The translations under genes and the position numbers were made by a program. DNA of 64,000 nucleotides, from contig MU130073.1 in assembly GCA_015039465.1 (NCBI GenBank), forward strand, positions 654,708-718,707, read 5' to 3'. The stretch is from Phlegmacium glaucopus (lineage: Eukaryota; Basidiomycota; Agaricomycetes; Agaricales; Cortinariaceae). Positions 46,485 to 56,700 of this stretch are shown here, piece after piece. Below the pieces are notes generated by a model that ran no database searches, was not told the origin of the DNA, and saw only the letters and a list, made by a program, of their open reading frames with translations. The stretch's first letter is position 1. Each line of letters opens with the position of its first letter.

Positions 46485-48217
46485 GATTTGATGTGTGATC
46501 CTAATTCGCCCATTCTCGACTTTTATCCATTGGAGTTTGAGTTGGATCGGAATAGGAAAAAACAAGATTGGGAGGCGATTGTGAAGATTCCATTTATTGA
46601 TCAGGATAGGCTATGGCAGGTGTGTTGAATTTGTTTACTTTGTTTCTATATCGTTTCTTACCAATCTTTTTTGGCGCGTGAACATCGTCTCACACTAGAG
46701 GAGCAACATCGAAATTCTTGGGGAACGAGCACTAAATTCAGGTTCAACCCACATGAAACGTCAGTTTATTTATCATCGTTACCAGGATTCTTCCCTCCCC
46801 TCTATCGATGTGCTTGTATAATGGAAGCATACGATATACCTACTTTGGATGGACTACACCTCATCCCAGGGCTCTGCGACGGAGTTGCTTGAGGTGTCGA
46901 AGCCATGGCAGGGTTCCCATCTCTCCACACCTTCCCACATACCGCTTTATTAGGCCATCATGGGGTCAACGTACACGGAACAGAAAGCCGTAACAAATCC
47001 ATGATCATCCATATCAAATCCATGATCATCCATATCAAAAACATGTATGAAGGTAGGAAAACGCAAGACGAGATATGGTTGGTGAGAGGACGTTTATGAA
47101 TTGGCCTTTTTTGCAGGAAGGGTTGGTGGTTGCTGTTTCGGATTCGATGTTCAAGTATGAGAAGTTCGTGGTTACGCCTGGAGGTCCTGCGGAAGTGATT
47201 TCTACCCCCTATGGATCGAATCATTGGGAATCGAAAGGTGAACGGCTTGGGGGAAGGTGTTCGGAACAATGTGGTGTTATTACTGGCGACCTTGAAGTGT
47301 TACTGCATGTTCGGCCTTTGAAAGGTTAGTCATTCATTCTTGTTTTGTTTTCCTGTCGTTCTGCTTTTTTTTCCTTCTGGCCTAGATGACTGACGATTGT
47401 CTTTTTTTTACTAGTTTTGAAACCCCTGGAATCCGGCGCGTTCGTGAAAAGATTATGAAGGACCTGATAAAGAATGGGAAAAAACCGTACAAGTGTCTTT
47501 ACCAGAGGTTGCTTCTGAGGACCCTCGGTTCTTAGAGAGAGACGTCTAAGTTATCGGAAGAGTTCCCTGAAGGTAGTAGAGTGTTTTTCTTGGGAGAACA
47601 AACTTATGGCGTTGCTGCTCAAGTGTCTGCAACAATGCAAACAACTTTGTGTCATCCTTGCTGTATGTATCCCTGCCCTGCCACGCATATATTCATGTTA
47701 TACATACCATGTTCTATCCAGTTCTTCCCTTCTGAAAAGGCAGAAATCGATAAATTCAATTCAAGGAAGGAAGGTCGAAACTGGGATTATAGCGAGAAAG
47801 CTATCGAATTGCTGAGAGGATACAAGGTGGGTTTTCCTTTTTGTTTGTGGTTGACGAACGCATGTAACAATATCCTATTCTGTAGAGCAAATTACCAACC
47901 GTCTTTCGTTGTCTTGATGGTAATGGAGATGGTATGTGCTAGATTTCGAGGCCGTGTCTCTTTACTGTGATCAGTTGACCAAGGTATGACTGAATGTCCT
48001 CGCTGTCGAACAAATTCAATCTTTCTAATGCCCGCTTGTTCTCTCAAGGAAACCGTAGCTAAAATTGAGGCTTTGTCTGATACTATTACGACAAGCAAGT
48101 TTCCTGGATCGATCAAGAAGGCGATTTGTCAAAAGCATCCCAAGACAGGCAGTGCTCAAACCTTCCCATGTTGCTTATCGCCTTCAAAATCAGCAGTTCG
48201 CACCCGGGGATCGCGGG
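46485..48217 (+). pseudogene. XRN1: XRN1 5'-3' exoribonuclease gene fragment
   Basis: Colinear pieces of Xrn1's middle domains: DPNSPILDFYPLEFELDRNR (exon 46485-46619), REHRLTLEEQHRNSWGTSTK and LPGFFPPLYRCACIMEAYDI (46676-46890), GFPSLHTFPHTALLGHHGVN and VHGTESRNKSM (46908-47060), VGERTFMNWPFLQEGLVVAV to CGVITGDLEVLLHVRPLKG (47078-47326), EGPDKEWEKTVQVSLPEVAS (about 47455), GSRVFFLGEQTYGVAAQVSA (47575-47630), EKAIELLRGYK, ETVAKIEALSDTITTSKFPG (48050) and VAYRLQNQQFAPGDR (48165-48215). Lesions: a lost acceptor before 46676, TGA after CDGVA, an 18-bp tandem duplication (KSMIIH twice), and frameshifts and stops near 47450-47580. The N-terminal nuclease domain is missing. Xrn1 degrades decapped mRNA in the cytoplasm; the working gene must be elsewhere. 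Confidence 0.92.
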
Positions 48218-48221
48218 AAGA

Positions 48222-48470
48222 TCCGAAACCTTTATGATTGAGAATTTAACATACCATAGGTTAGTCAAAATGAGAGCGCCTTTAGGAACAAAAAACCGCC
48301 AATGAATCCATCTTCCAAAGCCGTACATTGAACGCCTAAGCACATGATTTGAGTCAAAAACTTCCTTCGCTCAAGATAAGAGAGGTTGTACCTGTTGGAG
48401 CAACAGCTGTTCCAGATCATCGCTCGACCGAAGCTTGACAGATAGTATCCCGGGTTTATCAGTCAGTGCC
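48222..48470 (-). pseudogene. Internally deleted P450 relic
   Basis: Pieces of two distant P450 regions are joined: LTNLW and the ALEDGFIGGFLFLKA-type block (48330-48250), the VAPTG junction (48400), and then directly the N-terminal side remnant before TDPTTCVD-like sequence (48470). The I-helix, heme loop and middle are gone. It begins right where the XRN1 fragment stops, so the insertion or a deletion cut the unit here. Confidence 0.65.
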
Positions 48471-48479
48471 AACGCAGGT

Positions 48480-50130
48480 AATCTTGTCGATCCCTCTTGA
48501 TATTCTGAACCTCCTCGCTAAATTCTTCTGCCGAGCCAATCGAAGAAGACGATTTTCATACGATCTTCTTAGTGTCAAATACCGATTATCAATATTGAAG
48601 GAGAGCATCATATATAATCGCTTGCGGCGGCTTGCCTACAAGACTCTTTTCTTTTTTCAATCTGTATTTAGAACCACGAATGTTTTTTGTTGCTTGCCAT
48701 CACTCATTGCTCCTTGTCTTTGTCATGACTTGTTTTCTTTTTACATTAGTTGTTAAAATTATACTGTTTTGAAGCCATAAGGTTCAAGAATAAGTACCAG
48801 CTTTGTGACGATGACATATGTGACAATCCTTTGCCAAAATGGCAACGATGACCCGTTTAGGAATGTGTATATTTTTAGACCTAGACTCGCCTCCAGTCTG
48901 ATCCCAAATCGGATTTTATCCGTAACGTCTGGTTTCGAGACTATATATTACCTTCCGCTGCTCTACAATCCACAATATGCTGTACTGCCTCACTCTAGAG
49001 TTCTTGTGATGCGATATTCTCCATTCCAACTCCAGCACATTTATATGTGCTTCTCTGCGTTGGATTTATGCAATAATTTGAATAAAACACAATTTTATAC
49101 AAAGTTTCTAGGCAGAGTGGACGAAACTAAGTCCCATCGAACAAAGGTAGGTCTGCGCGTACAGGAAGCAGAGAACTGATTTTTTAGACGTCTTCAGATA
49201 CTAGAGCTAGATCGTCTTTGTCCATAGGACACCTGATGTTCCAAAAAAATCAAAATATCAAATGTAAATGCAGGAAATTGTAGACTCTGTGGATGAAAAA
49301 ATCCTACTAGTACTATTTGAGCTGATGATCGGCAACTTTGAAACCACCATGAAGGTATTGTGATAAATAATTTATTTTTTCGTCTTCTTCTTAATAGGCT
49401 TGGAAGCGAGCTCGGATAACAGGTATGTCGCGATGTTTATACCAAAGGCCGCCGAGTCAGGGACTGAAGCTTGAATGGTCACAGGATCAAGGACCTGCAA
49501 TCAATTTTCTGCCAAGGAAATCATCAAGCCCTTCCACAGAAACCCTTTGAGACTCCTCTTCAAGTGCTAGAGGCAGGAGTTTGACGTTCCAAGGAACTTC
49601 TAGATTTGTATGCCATAATTCATGCTAGCGGGTCGTAACTTGTGTTTCTGGTAGATATGGTGCTGATTGTTATCACAAATGAGAGTCAACCGAATACAAG
49701 CCAAGTTTAAATCGTAGTGAAATCTGTAAGAAGGAACAAGAGAAAATGGAAGGTGTGCCCAAAAAAAACAATTCCCTGAATCAAAGAGCATGATAAATAT
49801 TTAAAGTAAATCCGCAATCAAGGATGCTGCTTTCTCTGAGCGCGGTTTAATGGCTTTGATGTTCCAGCATGTTCGCCGCAAGGAAGCATAGCATTATCAT
49901 GATCATGAGTTATGTCCCCTAAAATTAATTAGGAAATGCTCCCAGCACCCTCAAACGCGCGTTTTAAGGCTGTCATATATGTTCCAAAATTTCGTCTTAC
50001 CCTAAGCCAAAAGGGGAGTTAACATCACTGTTATTCAGGGGATCTCGATAAGAATGAGTCATTTGCCCTGCGAAATACAACGTCAGTAAATTCCGCACGA
50101 AATAGGCAAACTGGAACCATAAACACCACA
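48480..50130. repeat. Orphan-gene 3' relic and flank before copy H
   Basis: The last-intron/last-exon relic is at about 48490-48610 (TCTTGATATTCTGAACCTCC; CCAATCGAAGAAGACGATTT). The flank from 48950 is almost identical to that before copy G, without the TIR element. Confidence 0.7.
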
Positions 50131-50137
50131 TATATAA
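50131..50137 (+). promoter_or_regulatory. TATA box of copy H
   Basis: TATATAA, 58 bp before the ATG at 50189, identical in spacing to copy G. Confidence 0.5.
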
Positions 50138-50188
50138 TGTTGGTTTCATTTGAATCCCTCCCCCCAGCTCCCAATCATCCCCGATACA

Positions 50189-51032
50189 ATGGATCCCAAT
50201 GACACCAACTCACAACTTCATGCATGGTTCCTGCTCATGATTCAGCGCATCGCAGCCTCCTAGGGCATTACCATCCCTCACACCCCAATGCAACGACACT
50301 CTGTTGGCCCTGTGATGGGTCAGCACTACCAATACCAGTATCAACCTCCTCCAAGTAGCAACCAATGGCGCCGCAGGACGGAGGCGCGGTACCATAGTAA
50401 CCACATAGTACCTCAGTTGTCAGGAACAACCAGAAGAGGTTGGTCCACCAACAACGAAGGAGCTGGCTCGGCACAGACACCCCCGTCGAGCAACTCTCCG
50501 ATGGCAGACGGCAACCGACCGCAAAAGAGGCAGAGAAAACCGTACGACAGGGACCATTCGGGTCCCTCCCGTCGGAGACCGCGTAGGCGGCGTAGCGACC
50601 TGTCGGTGTATGAGGTCCCCATCGTGGAGTTGCCAAGTATGTTGATTTCATAATCCATCCATTATTTATTATCCTCAACTCTTTATAGCAGGCACCACAG
50701 CAGGTGGATCAAATACCCCTGCTGTAGTACCATCACCAGCGCCATCGACATTGTCGACATTGGCACCATCAGCCCCGTCGATGTCGTCGACATCGGGGCC
50801 ATCACCATCACCACCTGCCACAGCGGCTCCTGCCCCACCTACGTGGGCTTGGATGGGCATTCCTGTGAGACCCGACGAGGACGCTGCGACAGACGAAAAC
50901 ACAAGTATGCGAGAGCGTACGTATAATTTTACTATTCCTCTTGATTTTCTGAGCCATCATCGCTAAAATTCTTCTGCAGAGCCAGATGAAGAAGACTACC
51001 ACACGATATCCTCTGGATCAGATACAGAGTAA
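50189..51032 (+). pseudogene. Orphan disordered protein, copy H (nonsense mutant)
   Basis: Same three-exon layout (50189-50636, 50689-50916, 50980-51032; 729 nt in total) and all splice sites kept. Codon 25 is TAG (50261-50263) where copy G has CCATGG-type sequence reading SHG. The rest of the frame is open, with RRPRRRRSDLSVYEVPIVEL and PTWAWMGIPVRPDEDAATDE. The last exon lost one Glu codon. An in-frame ATG at 50288 (MQRHSVGPVMG) could restart translation without the conserved N-terminus. It is either a very young pseudogene or an N-terminally short form. Confidence 0.8.
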
Positions 51033-51647
51033 TGAAGGAGAGCATCGTTGGCTACAAGATTCAGTTTTTATTTCAATCGGTATGAAAATGATTTTTATTC
51101 TTCTTACCATTGCTCATTGTCACCCATCACTTCCTTGCATTGTAGATATTCGTTATTGGCATTACACTGTCTTTGAAGTCGTCAGGTCGAACAGACAGAA
51201 CCTGTCATCGATGGACTGTGATAAGAGGGAAGGAACCACCTGTGGCACATGTGACGCACGAGATAACAGTAACGGAACGTGTTAGCAGTCGTCGGTGGAC
51301 AGAGTGAGCCAGGTCGTAGCCCTTATTCATCATATGTCGCTTATCTGTATTCGTGTTGGATCGCATTCGGAACTAGTATACCTGTAATATGAGTGTTGAG
51401 AATCAGAAATAGAACAATCTGCATGTTATTCCGCAAAATAAGCACGAAACAGTGGGTATAACAAATGAGAGTCAACGGAATACAAGCTCAAGCGCTCAAG
51501 TTTAAATCGAAATGAAATATGTAACAAGAAAACTTGAATGCCAGGTACGCCCCCCCAAAAAAAAACTTCCGGGCATTATAAATAGTTTTAAAGTAAATCT
51601 GCAATTAACGATGCTGCTTTCTCTGAGCGAGGTGTAATAGAACATTG
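51033..51647. repeat. Flank of copy H ending in a P450 3' stub
   Basis: The normal downstream flank of the orphan gene, then GCTGCTTTCTCTGAGCGAGG (51610-51632), the 3' end of the P450 relic of other units. Similarity breaks at 51648, where receptor-like sequence starts. Confidence 0.7.
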
Positions 51648-51990
51648 TTAGCGGCACTAATTTTCCCGGGCACAGTAGGCCCGGATGCTGAAATGGGTAC
51701 GGAGACTGGAGAGGACACTGTAAATGCTTCGGTACCCGCAACCACCGTGGCAAGTGTGCGATCGACACTGACCACAGAGACAATTTCGAGCGGCAAATTA
51801 CTTGAAAGCATGAAGATGTTAGTAATAATCAATGAATATCAGACAGCAAGATTTACTTACCCACCTTGTTCCTGCACCCGCCGCCATATGATTACCAGAA
51901 CTTGAGTCCACCTCGATCGATGATGGTGTAGATGGGCGCTTCGAATGAAAAAGAGAAGATAAGTGCTTTTTGAAAGACCAAGCTAAGCAA
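51648..51990 (-). pseudogene. 5' fragment of a NACHT-WD40 receptor gene
   Basis: The minus strand matches the first two exons of the receptor at 10388. Exon 1 sequence HLKRPPTPSSIEV-like appears near 51950-51880, a GT..AG intron of similar length follows, and then SSNLPLEIVSVVSVDRTLAT and AFTVSSPVSVPISASGPTVP (51810-51680) correspond to SNLPLEMVSGDRAFAT and AYTVSSPIPVLNSTSRPAVP. Everything downstream (NACHT, WD40) is absent, cut at 51648 where array sequence begins. Confidence 0.85.
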
Positions 51991-52913
51991 TTGTTCTTAG
52001 TGCGTTTGTATCAGCCATCACATACAAATGTCTTTAACTCTTGCGCAACCCGCATGTTGACATCGTTTCCGTGCCACTTCGATATATTGATCCTGATAAA
52101 TAGGCTTCGCTGATATGAGGATTGAGAGACAGGAGAAGATTTTTTGAACCATCTTGAATTAGTATAAGGATGGACTTAGAAATGGAGTTCCTTCAAAAAT
52201 GTGGACGGACTGGCAAGGTTATGACGTCAGTTTCGCGGACCAGCCTAAAATATTTTGTAAATTATGGGGGGTGATTATAGGAGAAAAAGAAAAGGGACCA
52301 GCGGTCAAGTCATGATGCGGAGGCCTTTCCTGATCCAATAGTCTACACTGCACCGGCGTTTGTATCTGTACCTAAAACCACCGGCATCTCTTCGTACATT
52401 ATTTTCTCTGCAACGAGACACCCTTTTCCCCTCGCCGGACCCACTTTCTCTGATTCAATCTAGCGGCCGCATATACATTGAAACTCTAAGAGCCGTCAGA
52501 TGTCATCTCCATAAACCACACCGGGAATTGGAAATCCAATACGATGCCAATATCAGCTGTTTGATGTTGAGCCCGTTGCGCGGCAGAAATCAATCCCGAA
52601 GGCTTGTAGATAATGGTTTAAGGATTTGTGGCGGTTGAGTAAAATTGATTATCCGAGTATGTGTCCAGGACCATAGAGCCGCGCCAGTGCAAAAAATGCC
52701 ACTAGAAGAACCGCTTCCACTTGTCATGCGGATCACACGGTCCAAACATCATTGATGCCCGCAGCCCAGAAACGCTTTCGGCGGAAGCCTTTCTGCTTAC
52801 GAAACTCAACAGCCTCTCGTTCTGTCGAATTCAAGTAAGCCAGCACCATTTGCCTGTCAAGACGTGGTTAAACAACTCAGACAACAATAGACATACTACA
52901 TACTCAGGGACTT
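51991..52913. other. Intergenic, nothing assigned
   Basis: Plus frames of 92 codons (52360-52638) and 67 codons (52721-52924) have no recognisable motif or consistent splice partners. A GCGGCCGC site lies near 52463. No array similarity was noticed. Confidence 0.4.
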
Positions 52914-53373
52914 TCAGTTTGTAGTCTTGCCGCAGGCTTGTAACCAGCTGGCGAGCACCCATGGATGGAAAGCGTCTTTGATCTCTTTAACAAAAGGCTC
53001 GATCGTCTCGAACGTGTGTTTCGGCTGGCGAGTACCGAGCATACCCCATTTCTCTCGTTTCCGCTTGATTGAGGATCGACTGCTCGTAAATGGAATTAAT
53101 AATTGGAATCGTGTACTAGTAAAAAGCCATTGGCTCACCTCAGTCCGCAAAGCGAACGGTCAAAGTGGTCTAGCGCATGCTCGACAATCTTCTTGTCGTT
53201 TAGACCAAGGCCCCAATAGTACAAAACAACGGGGAAAAGTTCATCATCTGGAGCTATCAGGAAATGGGGTTTTCAGTTATCATTATGCCTGACACCGAAG
53301 GGCAATACTTACGAAGTGATAAATGCTGATTAGAGCGAGGTTTGGGCTGATTAGGGTCAGGAGCTATTGGCAT
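52914..53373 (-). CDS. Small three-exon protein of unknown function, 113 aa
   Basis: Exons 53373-53313, 53253-53139 and 53079-52914, joined in phases 1 and 2 by 59-nt introns with good ends (GTAAGT, GTGAGC), give MPIAPDPNQPKPRSNQHLSL, then PDDELFPVVLYYWGLGLNDK, KIVEHALDHFDRSLC, and a Lys/Arg-rich C-terminal part with KHTFETIEPFVKEIKDAF. I do not recognise it. The first half looks like a helical folded piece. It could be a complete small gene or the tail of a larger decayed one, since no promoter signal is evident. Phase agreement across all three exons supports it. Confidence 0.5.
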
Positions 53374-53755
53374 TGAAAGCTAGCTTGGAAGAGGTGGGCA
53401 CCAGAATGGTAAAGTATCCTGGTATCAACGTTGCGCCAGAGGTTTGAGGTGCAATTGAGGTGCAACGATAATCGTGATTGAGTACGATAACTAAGACATA
53501 GATATTATTAACTACAATAAAATTTGAGTAATATAACCAAGATATCTTCGGCCTGAGCATCGGCAATGGCCAAATATCGGTCATTGCCTGGGAAAATGAA
53601 GCTTGTTGCCATACCGAAGGAACCCACGGCCGTCAAGCTTTCAAGTTACACAAGACTAACACCTAGTTCTTGTGACAGCTCTTATGTTATGTAATCAGGA
53701 CGTCTTTCTTCTTGCCTCTCATCACCCACCTGCGCGCATCTAGCACCACAACCCA

Positions 53756-56700
53756 ATGTTTGGCGATATGAAGCACCTTCATAAGAAACTTGGCAAGTCT
53801 AAGAAAGGAATACACTCATCTCTGACCACCACGGATTCTCTTGGTTCAAGCCCTGAAGTAGCAACATCGACATCGACAGCCATAACGAGCATCACTGATC
53901 TCATGCCATCCGTTCTCGCTAGTGCTGCAGCTGAAAGCGCTCAAGTTAATCAAGCCGTTGGGATTACTGTGAGTATTCATCTTCGCCCATCGCGTCCAAA
54001 GTTACTTATCCATCGTCGTCGATTAGACTATTACACAAGAACTCCAAGTCTCCGCCGCAGTATCTGCCTTGGAGATCAGTGATCTTTTTCCCGTAAGCGT
54101 TCAACTTATCCCATCACATCCATAATCACTCAATTGTCACCGTCGATTAGGCTGCCCATGAACTCCAAGTCTCCGCCCCAGTCTCTGCCTTATTGGAGAC
54201 CAATGACCTTGCTCGCGTAAGCGTTCAACTCGACCCGTCGCAGCCATAATCACTCAATTATCATCGTCGATCAGACTGACCATGAATTCCAAGTCTTAGT
54301 TGCTCCTGCAGCCCATTCGGAAGAAACTTCGCTCTCCTCGCCTGATACCATAATGCAAGCCAACTTGGGATCTATGGACTTAGAACCAAATCCCTGGGTG
54401 AGTTGATTACACCTGCTGTTCTCGGCTATTCCTGATGATCAACAGACTCAGCATTCTGGCTCGGGTCTCTTTCCGAATGCGCAGAATGTATTCATTGCTG
54501 GCGGCACCTTTGTATGTCTTCTCTTATACTGTGCAAATGATTTCGCCATAGTAATACACATTCCATCTACTAGAACCATATAGTCAATATGCTCCCTGCC
54601 AATACTGGCCAAGGGCAGGTAAAGATCCCTGTGCCTCAAAAACCAAACCCCAGTCCAATCTTTACTGGACGGAAAGATGTACTCGACAAACTTGGGAACA
54701 TTTTTGGTCCTCGTACTAATAGTCAACTGATGTCAATGCGTTCTTGTCTCCTCTGGGGATTGGGAGGGATTGGAAAGACCCAGATCTGTCTCAAATTCAC
54801 AGAAGATAGGTCTGACAGGTAAGTATCTTCACATTACATCCACAACAACACTGGATTCATTTCTTACTCTAGTTTTTCATATGTGTTCTGGGTTGATGCC
54901 TCCTCTCTTGAGAGCATTACAATGTCTTTCAAGGGGATATCCACCATTCCTGCTGCACATGTTTTTGGTGTAGATGGCTCAGTTGAGTCTGTCCTCCAGT
55001 GGATATCTCATATTCAAGAGGAATGGTTGATTGTGTTTGATAATGCTGATGATCCTTCTCTGGAGGTGGTGGCCAAGTTCATTCCTCCAGGTAACAGAGG
55101 TAATATTCTGATTACTAGCAGAAACAGATCCATGGGAAGGATTGTATCATCTGAGAACAGAATTGCAATCAATGAGATGGAGGAGTCAGATGCTATAACT
55201 CTACTTCTCAAGTCCAGCTGTTTGGCTCCATTACCTGAGCATCAACAAGCTGCTAAAAGGATTGTCAATGAACTTGGCTACATTCCTCTTGCTGTTGATC
55301 ATGCTGGTGCCTATATTGAAGCTGGGAAGTGTGGTCTCAACAAATATCTGAGACAATTCTCCTTACATCGTCAGACTCTTATGTCAGATGCTGCATTTAA
55401 AGGAGCATCCAACTACAATCAAACAGTGTATGGGACTTGGGATTTATCTTTTAAAGAAATAGAAAGAAGAGCTAGTGGACAATCTGACACTGGAAATGCA
55501 CAAGCAGCACAGGCTGCAATCCTAATTCTTCAAATATGTGCTTTCTATCATCATAGTAATATTTCTAAAGACATATTCCAATCTGCTGCTGAGCAGTCCA
55601 GGAAATATGCTAGTGATAGTGAGGTAGCTGAAAAGCTACCCCAGGCAATCAACTCATTGGATTATACCTTACTTGCACTGGACATTGATGGTCAGTGGGA
55701 TGACTTCCTGTTTGGGCAAGGTATTGGTGTACTTCTGGCATTCTCCTTGATGAGAAGAGGACATTCATCTGAAATATTGTCTGTTCATCCTTTGGTACAT
55801 TGCTGGAGTCGGGAGCGAATGTTGAAATCTGAGCAGCAAAGAATGTGGGAGATGGGAAGCATAATCTTGTCCTGTGCAATTACGGAGAGATTTACAACTC
55901 AGGATTATGCATTAAGGAGATTGGTTCTTCCACATATCAAGGCAAATCAGTTACATGGAAGTCAGATGGGCCTTATCAGCCAGTACTATGATGATAAACA
56001 TAGCAATTTTGCACTAGTAATGAGAGAGAATGGAGAGTGGAAGAATTCAGAGCATCTGGATACTCAAGTGATGGACATGAGGAAGAAGCATCTTGGTGCA
56101 GAACATCCACACACCCTCACAAGCATTGGAAATTTAGCAATCACATACCGTAATCAGGGAAGGTGGAATGAGGCAGAGCAACTAGAGGTTCAAGTGATGT
56201 ACATGATGAGGAAGGTCCTTGGTGCAGAACATCCACACACCCTTACAAGCATGCAAAGGCTAGCAAACACATACTGTGATCAGGGAAGATGGAATGAGGC
56301 AGAGCAGCTGTCTGTTCAAGTGATGGACACAAGGAAAAAGATACTTGGTGCAGACCATCCAGACACCCTCATAAGCATGGGAAATGTAGCAGCCACATAC
56401 AGCAATCAGGGAAGGTGGAATGAGGCAGAGCAGCTGTTTGTTCAAGTAAGGGACATGATGAAGGAGGTTCTTGGTGCAGAACATCCATGCACCCTCATAA
56501 GCATGGGACATCTAGCAGCCACATACTGTAATCAGGGAAGGTGCAATGAGGCAGAGCAGCTGTTTGTTCAAGTGATGGACATGAGGAAGAAGGTTATTGG
56601 TGCAGAACATCCAGACACCCTCACAAGCATGCAAAGTCTAGCAGCTACAAAACGTGGTTCGTGGAAAAAGGAGTACAGGTACTGAACTTCGAGTTCGACG

